In this document: piece by piece, positions 1-5,916 of the stretch
Layout: every line of letters starts with the position of its first letter
Position numbering within the stretch: the first letter of the stretch is position 1
NCBI GenBank assembly: GCA_963553325.1
Contig: CAUVOF010000036.1
Location: 1 to 19,469, forward strand
DNA from: Cardiobacterium sp963553325
GTDB lineage: Bacteria > Pseudomonadota > Gammaproteobacteria > Cardiobacteriales > Cardiobacteriaceae
Length of the DNA stretch: 19,469 nucleotides
Reading direction: 5' to 3'
Program-made: the position numbers and the translations under genes
Notes under the pieces: generated by a model
What the model was told of the DNA's origin: nothing
What the model saw: only the letters and a program-made list of their open reading frames with translations
Database searches by the model: none

Positions 1-28
1 CTTGAAAAAGGCGACTGCCTTTTTCAAG
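1..28. repeat. Perfect 12-bp-stem hairpin at the window edge
   Basis: The arms CTTGAAAAAGGC (1-12) and GCCTTTTTCAAG (17-28) are perfect reverse complements around the loop GACT. A run of A in one arm and T in the other makes it resemble a weak bidirectional terminator, but the GC core is only GGC/GCC. The same stem design occurs at 7603-7629 with two compensated base-pair changes, so it is probably one member of a dispersed hairpin family. The left boundary cannot be seen because the window starts here. Confidence 0.7.
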
Positions 29-44
29 GGGATCCCCGCCCCTC

Positions 45-71
45 CCCCGCTGCGGGCTTCGCCCTGCGGGG
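45..71. other. GC-rich imperfect hairpin upstream of the HAD gene
   Basis: CCCCGC (45-50) pairs with GCGGGG (66-71), and inside it GGGC (54-57) pairs with GCCC (61-64) around the loop TTC. It lies between the edge hairpin and the HAD phosphatase gene. Role unknown; it could be part of the terminator of a gene to the left of the window. Confidence 0.5.
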
Positions 72-84
72 AAGGGGGTTGTCC

Positions 85-104
85 AATTGTAAACAGCCCC
101 TAGC
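85..104 (-). repeat. 20-bp dispersed repeat, left copy
   Basis: AATTGTAAACAGCCCCTAGC is the exact reverse complement of 19416-19435 near the right end of the window. Read on the minus strand it has the form GCTAG followed by GGGCTGTTTACAATT. CTAG next to a GGGCTGTT-type sequence is reminiscent of insertion-sequence ends, but no transposase is present and that reading is only a suggestion. Confidence 0.65.
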
Positions 105-130
105 GTTCCAATTTTTTGAGTAACCGCCCC

Positions 131-784
131 ATGTCCTTACAAACCATTCTCTTTGATTTCGACGGCACGCTTGCCGATAGCGGGCAATGCGCCGTCATCG
201 CCACACAGCAGGCTTTCCGCAACCACCAGCTACCTGCGCCGCCTGCCGCCGCTATCGTGCAGCAAATGGGCATTCCGATTGAGCGCTGCTTCCGCAGCCT
301 CGGTGCGGCTGACCTCGACGATATCGCCTTCGCCGCGCTGCTTGCCACGTTCCGCCAGCATTACGCCGCAGCTGCTGCCAGTCACATCCACCTCTATCCC
401 GGCATCGCCGACTTGCTCGCCGCGCTCAAGGCGCAGGGGCGGTCATGCGGCATCATCAGCAGCAAAAAGGCGGCGGTTTTGCGCGATAACTGCGCGCAGC
501 TTGGTATCGCCGCGCAGTTTGACGTTTTTGTCGGCTCGGATGATGTGCGCCACTACAAACCGCACCCGGAAGGCATCGAGCGCGCCCTCGCCGTGTTGGC
601 TTGTCCTGCCGGACGCGCGATATACGTTGGCGATGCGGTAAGCGATATTGCGGCGGGTCGTGCCGCCGGTGTGCAGACTTGCGCCGTTACGTGGGGCGCG
701 CATGACGCCGCCGCGCTTGCCGCCGCTGCGCCGGATTTTTTGCTGACAGACGTTGCTGATTTGCAGCGTTTGTTGTTGGGCTGA
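131..784 (+). CDS. HAD-superfamily phosphatase, phosphoglycolate phosphatase-like
   Basis: A cytoplasmic HAD hydrolase of 217 residues. Motif I is DFDGTLADS, with the nucleophile Asp9 and acid/base Asp11. Motif II is the Ser pair in GIISSKK, motif III the Lys in HYKPHPEG, and motif IV GDAVSD, which would bind Mg2+. The helical cap between motifs I and II (about residues 16-80) makes it subclass IA, like Gph, PpaX and pyrophosphatase-type enzymes; the exact substrate cannot be told. I chose ATG 131 over the in-frame TTG at 116 because GAG at 118-120 gives a plausible ribosome-binding site and the protein then starts just before the first beta strand. It converges on pntB, with a hairpin terminator between them. 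Confidence 0.85.
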   Translation: MSLQTILFDFDGTLADSGQCAVIATQQAFRNHQLPAPPAAAIVQQMGIPIERCFRSLGAADLDDIAFAALLATFRQHYAAAAASHIHLYPGIADLLAALKAQGRSCGIISSKKAAVLRDNCAQLGIAAQFDVFVGSDDVRHYKPHPEGIERALAVLACPAGRAIYVGDAVSDIAAGRAAGVQTCAVTWGAHDAAALAAAAPDFLLTDVADLQRLLLG

Positions 785-788
785 ATGT

Positions 789-812
789 AAAAAAGCCCGC
801 ACTTGGCGGGCT
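789..812 (-). terminator. Rho-independent terminator of pntB
   Basis: AGCCCGC (794-800) pairs with GCGGGCT (806-812) around a 5-nt loop. On the minus strand the stem is followed by six U residues (789-794), the canonical arrangement for terminating pntB. On the plus strand no T-run follows, so the HAD gene would use it poorly. Confidence 0.85.
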
Positions 813-822
813 GTGGCTGGCT

Positions 823-2295
823 CTAGCCGCGCAATGCCGCGAGGATGGCATCGACGGTTGCTTTGGCGTCACCGAAGCACATCACGCTGTTTTCGTTGAA
901 GAACAGCGGGTTCTGCACGCCGGCGTAGCCGGTGTTCATTGAGCGTTTGAAGACGACGACGTTCGCCGCTTTCCACACTTCCAAAACCGGCATGCCGGCA
1001 ATCGGCGAGTTCGGGTCGGTTTGCGCGGCGGGGTTTACGGTGTCGTTCGCGCCGATGACCAGCACCACGTCGGTTTCCGGGAAGTCTTCGTTGATTTCGT
1101 CCATTTCCAGCACAATGTCGTAGGGCACTTTCGCCTCGGCGAGCAGCACGTTCATGTGGCCGGGCAGGCGACCGGCGACGGGGTGGATGCCAAAGCGCAC
1201 GTTCACGCCCTGTTTGCGCAAGAGTTCGGTGATTTCTGCCACCGGGTATTGGGCTTGCGCGACGGCCATGCCGTAGCCGGGGGTGATGATGACGCTGTGC
1301 GCGTTTTTCAGCATATCGGCGACATCTGCCGGTTGCAGTTCGCGGTATTCGCCGACTTCGCCGCTATCCGCTGCTGCCGAGCCGTCGGTGCCGAAGCCGC
1401 CGGCGATGACGGAGATGAAGGAGCGGTTCATCGCTTTACACATGATGTAGGAGAGGATGGCACCGCTGGAGCCGACCAGTGCACCGGTGACGATGAGCAG
1501 GTCGTTCGAGAGCATGAAGCCCGCCGCTGCGGCTGCCCAGCCGGAGTAGGAGTTGAGCATGGAGACGACTACCGGCATGTCCGCACCGCCGATGGAGGCG
1601 ACGAGGTGCCAGCCGAAGGCGAGCGCAATCAGCGTCATGATGGTGAGCGCGGTGATGGCTATGCCGCTGTTTGCGCCGTGGCTGATGACGGCGGCGGCTT
1701 CGGGTTTGCCGTTTACCATGCGATAGAGGGTTTCGGTGACTTCTTGCGCGTGGCTGTTTTGCAGGAAGACGATGAGCAGGACGAGCGAGGCGGCGAGCGC
1801 GGCGAGGTTCAGCGTGTGTTTGTGCGGCAGTTGCAGCGGTTTACTGCTGATTTTGCCGTTGAGTTTGCCGAAGGCAACGAGCGAGCCGGTGAAGGTCACG
1901 GCGCCGATGAAGATGCCGATGAAGACTTCAACGAGGTGGATGGTGTGCATTTCGGGGGCGACGTCGCCGGGAGCGGCGTAGCTGCTGATGCCGACCAGGA
2001 CGGCGGCGAGGCCGACGAAGCTGTGCAGGAGCGCGATCAGCTCCGGCATTTGTGTCATTTCGACTTTGCGCGCTTTGTGAACGCCGATGGCGGCGCCGAT
2101 GAGCATGGCGACGATGATGTAGCCGAAGCCTTTGGTGCCGTCGGCATAGATGGTGGCGATGAGCGCGATGGCCATGCCGATGATGCCGTATAGGTTGCCG
2201 TTTTTCGCGCTTTCCTGTCGCGAGAGGCCGGCGAGCGAGAAGATGAAGAAGATGGCGGCGACGATGTAGGCCGCTGTAACGAGTCCGTGGTTCAT
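823..2295 (-). CDS. pntB: NAD(P) transhydrogenase beta subunit
   Basis: The membrane and NADP(H)-binding subunit of the proton-translocating transhydrogenase, which uses the proton gradient to reduce NADP+ with NADH. The N-terminus (GLVTAAYIVAAIFFIFSLAGLS) closely matches E. coli PntB. Several hydrophobic helices fill residues 1-285, and domain III carries the NADP loop GYGMAVAQAQ (340-349), GANDTVNPAAQ (415-425) and a KRSMNTGYAGVQNPLF segment. At 490 residues it is longer than E. coli PntB (about 462), mainly through an insert of about 28 residues near 179-213, between two helices. AGAGAG lies upstream of the ATG. It is not adjacent to pntA: five genes lie between them on the same strand. 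Confidence 0.97.
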   Translation of the reverse strand: MNHGLVTAAYIVAAIFFIFSLAGLSRQESAKNGNLYGIIGMAIALIATIYADGTKGFGYIIVAMLIGAAIGVHKARKVEMTQMPELIALLHSFVGLAAVLVGISSYAAPGDVAPEMHTIHLVEVFIGIFIGAVTFTGSLVAFGKLNGKISSKPLQLPHKHTLNLAALAASLVLLIVFLQNSHAQEVTETLYRMVNGKPEAAAVISHGANSGIAITALTIMTLIALAFGWHLVASIGGADMPVVVSMLNSYSGWAAAAAGFMLSNDLLIVTGALVGSSGAILSYIMCKAMNRSFISVIAGGFGTDGSAAADSGEVGEYRELQPADVADMLKNAHSVIITPGYGMAVAQAQYPVAEITELLRKQGVNVRFGIHPVAGRLPGHMNVLLAEAKVPYDIVLEMDEINEDFPETDVVLVIGANDTVNPAAQTDPNSPIAGMPVLEVWKAANVVVFKRSMNTGYAGVQNPLFFNENSVMCFGDAKATVDAILAALRG

Positions 2296-2346
2296 GGGGT
2301 TCTCTCTTTAAGGTTGGGGGAAGTGGATGGGGTTAAGGGCAGCCGT

Positions 2347-2655
2347 TTATGGTTTGTCTGCCTGGATAAATTCGTGACTTTTCAACACACCGTTTTTGTC
2401 AAAGAAGAAAACAGCGCCCTGATTTGCCGCACCGGTACAGGCATAGCCATCATCGCCCGCATCGTTGGTGATGTCGTCGGTGCAGCCCATGTTGCTGGTG
2501 GATACGCGAATTTGGCATTTGAGCGTTTGTCCGTCTTCGATGAGTAATGCGCCATTGGCATCAGTCTTGGGTGCGGGGCAGTTTTCACCCCACGGTGATG
2601 CCGGGACGCATCCCGTTAAACTCGCCAACAATGCGGCCTGTAGAAGAATTTTCAT
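2347..2655 (-). CDS. Small putative lipoprotein
   Basis: A 102-residue protein with a short lysine-containing hydrophobic leader ending in the lipobox LTGC, so Cys16 should be lipidated and the mature protein anchored in the envelope. Four more cysteines (26, 47, 58, 73) could form two disulfides in the periplasm. The mature part is acidic and small, with FFFDKNGVLKSHEF near the end. GGAGAG stands 6 nt before the ATG, which supports the start. It lies 51 bp upstream of pntB and just downstream of the three-helix membrane protein, all on one strand, so co-transcription is likely. I do not recognise the family. Confidence 0.72.
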   Translation of the reverse strand: MKILLQAALLASLTGCVPASPWGENCPAPKTDANGALLIEDGQTLKCQIRVSTSNMGCTDDITNDAGDDGYACTGAANQGAVFFFDKNGVLKSHEFIQADKP

Positions 2656-2680
2656 GTAAAGACTCTCCGGTTTGCAAATT

Positions 2681-3205
2681 TCAGGTCAGTAAAAAGAGCA
2701 GCAGCGCCAGGATGCCGAGCAGGATAAACGACAGGCGGATGAGGCGGTCGGCGCGGGTGAGGATGTCTGCCAGTTCGCTGGTGTGGCGACGGCTTTCGCT
2801 AACCGCCTGCCAGTAGGCTTCGCTGCCGGCGCGATAGACGTCGCCCGCGCTGTATTGTGCTTCGATGAACGGGCTGAAACGGGCGGCGTCGATGTCTGTT
2901 TCCGCCCGCATATCGCGGCGGATGGCGGTCATCAGCGACAGCATTGCCCACAGTATCAGCGTCATCAGCACGCTGCTGACGCCATAGGCTGCCCATTCTG
3001 CCCAGGCAAAGCCTTCCGTCGCCCCTTGTGGCGCGAGCATGACGCGCACCACGAGAAAGGAAAAGATGGTGAACAGCAGCGCGGTAAACGACACCATTTT
3101 TGCGGCCTTGTCGCTGGCCGCCTTATGGCGCTCGATTTCGCGCTGGTATTCAGTTCGCGCGATTTCAAAGAGGATTTTCGCTTTTTCGTGCGGGGTGTTG
3201 TACAT
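2681..3205 (-). CDS. Three-helix membrane protein of unknown function
   Basis: A 174-residue inner-membrane protein. An amphipathic, charged N-terminal helix (about 6-35, including EYQREIERHKAASDKAAKM) leads into TM1 (37-57). TM2 is at about 71-93, a soluble segment rich in charged and polar residues follows (95-153), and TM3 (156-173) ends the protein. The DKA-x-hydrophobic entry to TM1 and the layout are loosely like small SLATT/Pycsar-type membrane proteins, but I see no partner cyclase or sensor and do not assign that function. No convincing Shine-Dalgarno precedes the ATG. It lies between the MORN-repeat protein and the small lipoprotein on the same strand. Confidence 0.7.
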   Translation of the reverse strand: MYNTPHEKAKILFEIARTEYQREIERHKAASDKAAKMVSFTALLFTIFSFLVVRVMLAPQGATEGFAWAEWAAYGVSSVLMTLILWAMLSLMTAIRRDMRAETDIDAARFSPFIEAQYSAGDVYRAGSEAYWQAVSESRRHTSELADILTRADRLIRLSFILLGILALLLFLLT

Positions 3206-3245
3206 GGGGCGTTAAGGGGATTTCTGACTGAATCGGGCGTTCGCT

Positions 3246-3278
3246 TACATACGGGGTAGCGGGGTTCGTGTATGTAAA
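3246..3278. repeat. 33-bp dispersed repeat, copy A
   Basis: This segment, starting TACATAC and ending GTATGTAAA, recurs at 7701-7733 with one mismatch (base 8, G versus A). Its ends are complementary (TTACATAC at 3245-3252, GTATGTAA at 3270-3277) around a G-rich centre. It sits in the gap between the three-helix membrane protein and the MORN-repeat gene. This copy looks intact, with a T before TACATAC. Confidence 0.75.
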
Positions 3279-3285
3279 TGACATC

Positions 3286-3954
3286 CTACGCTTTGCGGCG
3301 GGATTTTTTAGCGCTGCCGGGGCTGATTTCCTGGACGCTTTCGGCGTCGCCGTTGGCGTCAAACTGGATGATTCTCACGAGGTTGCCCTGTTCGTCGTAA
3401 TCTCGCTCTTCGCCGCAGGCTTCGCCGTTGCAGTAGGTCATGTCGCTTCGCAGCGTGCCGTTTGGGTGGAAGTGCTGCACCGAGCCGTGTATTTCGTCGT
3501 TTTGGAAATACATGACGCTTTCAATGCCGCCGTCCGGGTAGAAAAAGCTGCTTTTGCCTTCCCGCTTGCCGTTCTGGTAGGTGGCGATGATTTTGGGGAT
3601 GCCGTCGGGGTAGCTTTCGACCATGAGGTCGTCAAATTCGCCGGCGGCGTTGGTGCTGTACGAGCTGCCCATGCGTCCGGGGCGGGTGTCGGCGCAAAGC
3701 TCGCCGCCTTCTGCACGGGCGGTGCAGTGGTGGGTCGGCGGCGGCGGCGGTGGGATGTACATCGGCGCGGGCTCTACGTAGGTGTTGTTGTAATAGAGCC
3801 TTTGGTACGACTCGTCCGCATCTAATCGCGAGTTATAGATGCCGTCTGCGCCGAGATAGCCGCATTGTCCCGAGCCTTCTGCGGGGTTGCAGGCAAAGGC
3901 GGCGGGGCTGGCGAGCAGGAGGAGTAGTGTCAGGGTTTTGGTTTGTTTGGTCAT
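3286..3954 (-). CDS. Secreted MORN-repeat protein (YwqK-like repeats)
   Basis: A 222-residue exported protein. The signal peptide (1-21) is MTKQ..., a run of leucines and a SPAAFA cleavage site. Next come a cysteine-containing segment (22-90) with a polyproline stretch (68-73), then about four MORN-variant repeats (113-202) of the kind YPDG...ATYQNGKREG, FYPDGG...YFQNDEIHG, FHPNGT...TYCNGEACG, YDEQGN...FDANGD. The tail is basic (KKSRRKA). Proteins with these repeats are often labelled YwqK-family antitoxin; here the export signal argues against neutralising a cytoplasmic toxin, so I annotate only the repeats. It is 46 bp downstream of fic and followed by the three-helix membrane protein. Confidence 0.75.
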   Translation of the reverse strand: MTKQTKTLTLLLLLASPAAFACNPAEGSGQCGYLGADGIYNSRLDADESYQRLYYNNTYVEPAPMYIPPPPPPTHHCTARAEGGELCADTRPGRMGSSYSTNAAGEFDDLMVESYPDGIPKIIATYQNGKREGKSSFFYPDGGIESVMYFQNDEIHGSVQHFHPNGTLRSDMTYCNGEACGEERDYDEQGNLVRIIQFDANGDAESVQEISPGSAKKSRRKA

Positions 3955-4000
3955 GGGGTTTCTTTGTGGTTTGAAGTGGGGGTGATTTTATAGGCAAACG

Positions 4001-5149
4001 TCACTCCAGTCCTCCGATAAATTCGTTGTTTTTCAATGCGTCAATTACGCCGCGTATCAGATAGGATTGGGCGAAATTCGGCGTATAGATGCGGGCGCTG
4101 TTTTCAATCGGCATCACGAATTTTTGCTCCAGCAGTTTTTTTATTTGATAGGTGCGCTGGTTGCTGTTGCTTTGCGGGAACAGCGTCTGTAAATCGCCCG
4201 CCTTAAATTCGCCCTGCTCGCAGGCAAGCTGCAATATTTTCGCTTCGTCGGCGGTAATGTGTGCTTTTTGCAGGGAAAACTGGATGGCGGGAAGCAATAT
4301 CTGCCGGTTCAAAAACGCACGGTCGGTGAGCTTGTCCACTTTTTGCAGTTCGCGAGAAATGCCTGATAGGACATAGGTGCACCACGCTTCCAGGCCTTGT
4401 GGCGTGCCGCTGTCTGCCACCGAGAGCATTTCGTAATAGTGGTTGCGGTCGCTGCAAAACACGGCGGTCGGGTTCAGTACGCGCCCGCCCGTTTTGACGT
4501 TAAAGCCGTATTTGACCAGCAGGGCATAGGTGAGTAGCCGCACGGTTCTGCCGTTTCCGTTACCGAAAGGGTGTATCCAGCCGAAGCGGTGGTGTGCCAG
4601 CGCGATTTTCATCAAGTCGTATTTGGGCTTGTCGGGCTGGTTGATAAACGCCACCAGCTCCTGCATGTAATCCGCTACGCGGATGGCTTCGGGCGGCAGG
4701 TGGCTGGATTGGGCGATGGCCACCTTGTGCTGTCGGTACTGCCCCGGGGTTTTGTCGCCTTCGCGTTTCAGGCCGTTTACTGTCAGGCTGTGCAACTCGC
4801 GAATGAAATGCTCGCTGATTGGCTCGCCCTCGCCCAAGGTTTCGTCGATATAGCGCATGGCGGTTTCGATGTTGCGGATTTCTGCCAACTGCTCCGAAGG
4901 CTGCGGGGCGTTTTCAAGCTGGCTTTCCACGTAATCCGCCAAGGTGGTGTGGTTGCCCTCGATTCTCGCCGAGCCGATACTTTCCAGCATGTGAAAGATG
5001 GTTTTCAGCTGCATGAATATCTGCGGATGTACATCTCCGCCAAGACGCAGCGTGCGCAGTTTTTCCAGCTCGGTCAGTACGTCGATCAGGTCTGAATCAA
5101 AGCTGGGGTTGAGCAGCGCCAGCGGAAAATCGTTAAAGGTCGGTTCCAT
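4001..5149 (-). CDS. Fic-domain protein (probable AMP transferase)
   Basis: A cytoplasmic protein of 382 residues. Residues about 100-215 hold the Fic fold with the catalytic loop HPFGNGNGRTVR (193-204). His193 is the expected general base, and GNGR binds the nucleotide phosphates. The usual acidic residue at position 5 of the loop, which holds Mg2+, is Asn197 here. The N-terminal helix has SARIEGN (60-66), matching the inhibitory motif [S/T]xxxE[G/N], as in class II Fic proteins that carry their own inhibitor. The C-terminus (about 290-382) looks like a winged-helix domain. Its targets are unknown. No strong Shine-Dalgarno is seen; a 12-bp repeat overlaps the start codon. It lies inside the interval separating pntA from pntB. 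Confidence 0.9.
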   Translation of the reverse strand: MEPTFNDFPLALLNPSFDSDLIDVLTELEKLRTLRLGGDVHPQIFMQLKTIFHMLESIGSARIEGNHTTLADYVESQLENAPQPSEQLAEIRNIETAMRYIDETLGEGEPISEHFIRELHSLTVNGLKREGDKTPGQYRQHKVAIAQSSHLPPEAIRVADYMQELVAFINQPDKPKYDLMKIALAHHRFGWIHPFGNGNGRTVRLLTYALLVKYGFNVKTGGRVLNPTAVFCSDRNHYYEMLSVADSGTPQGLEAWCTYVLSGISRELQKVDKLTDRAFLNRQILLPAIQFSLQKAHITADEAKILQLACEQGEFKAGDLQTLFPQSNSNQRTYQIKKLLEQKFVMPIENSARIYTPNFAQSYLIRGVIDALKNNEFIGGLE

Positions 5150-5159
5150 TATCTTGAAT
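5148..5159. repeat. 12-bp direct repeat, copy overlapping the fic start
   Basis: ATTATCTTGAAT occurs here and again at 5258-5269, 110 bp away in the same orientation. On the minus strand this copy reads ATTCAAGATAAT and runs into the fic ATG. Two identical words around an AT-rich leader could be operator half-sites or a duplication scar; neither is shown. Confidence 0.5.
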
Positions 5160-5257
5160 AGGTGTCGGGCGTAAAACTGAATTTCTTATAAAAATATCTT
5201 TTGTATCAATGGGATTTATAGGGTTCTTGTCCTAGATATACTGGGCTTTGTAGTTGG

Positions 5258-5269
5258 ATTATCTTGAAT
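5258..5269. repeat. 12-bp direct repeat, fic-distal copy
   Basis: Second copy of ATTATCTTGAAT, directly left of a plus-strand terminator hairpin. The 98 bp between the two copies is AT-rich and non-coding, and contains the TTGTCCTAGATA sequence at 5227-5238. Confidence 0.5.
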
Positions 5270-5270
5270 T

Positions 5271-5296
5271 ACGCCCCGATGGGAAGGGGCGTTTTT
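5271..5296 (+). terminator. Plus-oriented intrinsic terminator with no upstream plus-strand gene
   Basis: ACGCCCC (5271-5277) pairs with GGGGCGT (5286-5292) and is followed on the plus strand by TTTTT (5292-5296). All neighbouring genes are on the minus strand, where the hairpin lacks a U-run. It would stop transcription antisense to fic or from an unrecognised small transcript in 5160-5270. Confidence 0.6.
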
Positions 5297-5301
5297 GCGC
5301 T

Positions 5302-5333
5302 GTAAATACGAAAGGCGGAGCAAGCCCCGCCTT
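5302..5333 (-). terminator. Likely terminator after the NAD(P)H oxidoreductase gene
   Basis: AAGGCGG (5312-5318) pairs with CCGCCTT (5327-5333). On the minus strand the stem is followed by TTTCGTATTT, a broken U-rich tract, 28 bp beyond the oxidoreductase stop codon. It would separate pntA and the oxidoreductase gene from fic. Confidence 0.55.
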
Positions 5334-5360
5334 GCACGCTATCCATCTATATGTTTCTTT

Positions 5361-5912
5361 TTAGCGGGCAGCCAGTTGTTGCAGCCAGGCGAGGTAATCC
5401 GCCGCGCTTTGTTCGACCCGCGCCAACGCGGCATCGTCATAACCCGCGTTGCTGTCAATACCGTAGAAGGCAAAGGGCGGGCGATAGTCGGCGCCGACGT
5501 ATTGCATGGTGAGGGCAAACGGGCGCAGCGCTTCTGCCAGCGTGCAACCAATCGCGCCTCCCGGCGTGTAATCCGCGGCGGGCGTGCCTGCCGAGACGGC
5601 GAGCGCGATGGGTTTGCCGCGCAGTTGTTTGCCTTGCGAGCCGTATGCCCAGCCGTAGGTGAAGACGTCGTCCAGCCACTGTTTGAGCAGTGGCGGACAG
5701 TTGAACCAATACACTGGAAACTGCAACACGAGTTGGCCATGCGCATCCACCCGCGCCTGCTCGGCGGCAACGTCGATTTTGCCGTTGCGGTAGTGCGCGT
5801 AGAGGTCGTGCACAGTGAAGCGCTCGGGATGCTTTTGCAGTTCGCCAATCCAGCGGCGGTTCACCGTGGATTGTGCGAGGTCGGGATGGGCAACAACAAT
5901 CAGCGTTTTCAC
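5361..5912 (-). CDS. NAD(P)H oxidoreductase, flavodoxin-2 fold (KefF/YwrO-like)
   Basis: A 183-residue cytoplasmic flavoprotein of the NAD(P)H dehydrogenase (quinone) family. It starts with the flavin-binding beta-strand and loop LIVVAHPDLAQSTVN (4-18). The family signature QFPVYWFNCPPLLKQWLDD plus TYGWAYG (64-91) follows, then VSAGTPAADYTPGG (106-119) near the active site. Relatives reduce quinones or nitro compounds, or act as ancillary subunits of Kef potassium efflux systems; no kef channel gene is in the window, so the role is open. The ATG follows the pntA stop by 4 bp, so the two are almost certainly co-transcribed and coupled, occupying the place where pntB would usually be. Confidence 0.88.
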   Translation of the reverse strand: MKTLIVVAHPDLAQSTVNRRWIGELQKHPERFTVHDLYAHYRNGKIDVAAEQARVDAHGQLVLQFPVYWFNCPPLLKQWLDDVFTYGWAYGSQGKQLRGKPIALAVSAGTPAADYTPGGAIGCTLAEALRPFALTMQYVGADYRPPFAFYGIDSNAGYDDAALARVEQSAADYLAWLQQLAAR

Positions 5913-5916
5913 GATG

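Noticed and set aside
1021..2193. Long plus-strand reading frame (390 codons) antisense to pntB
   Set aside because: It is an open antisense frame caused by GC-rich codon use. Its product is a low-complexity mixture of D, G, A and V, and the opposite strand encodes unmistakable PntB.
3286..5149. Fic plus YwqK-type protein as a toxin-antitoxin pair
   Set aside because: The MORN-repeat protein has a signal peptide and the Fic protein carries its own inhibitory helix, so the common database label does not fit.
5206..5270. Possible insertion-sequence end (TTGTCCTAGATA region)
   Set aside because: It reminded me of IS1595/IS1016-type ends, but I cannot recall those ends exactly, and there is no matching inverted end or transposase fragment nearby.
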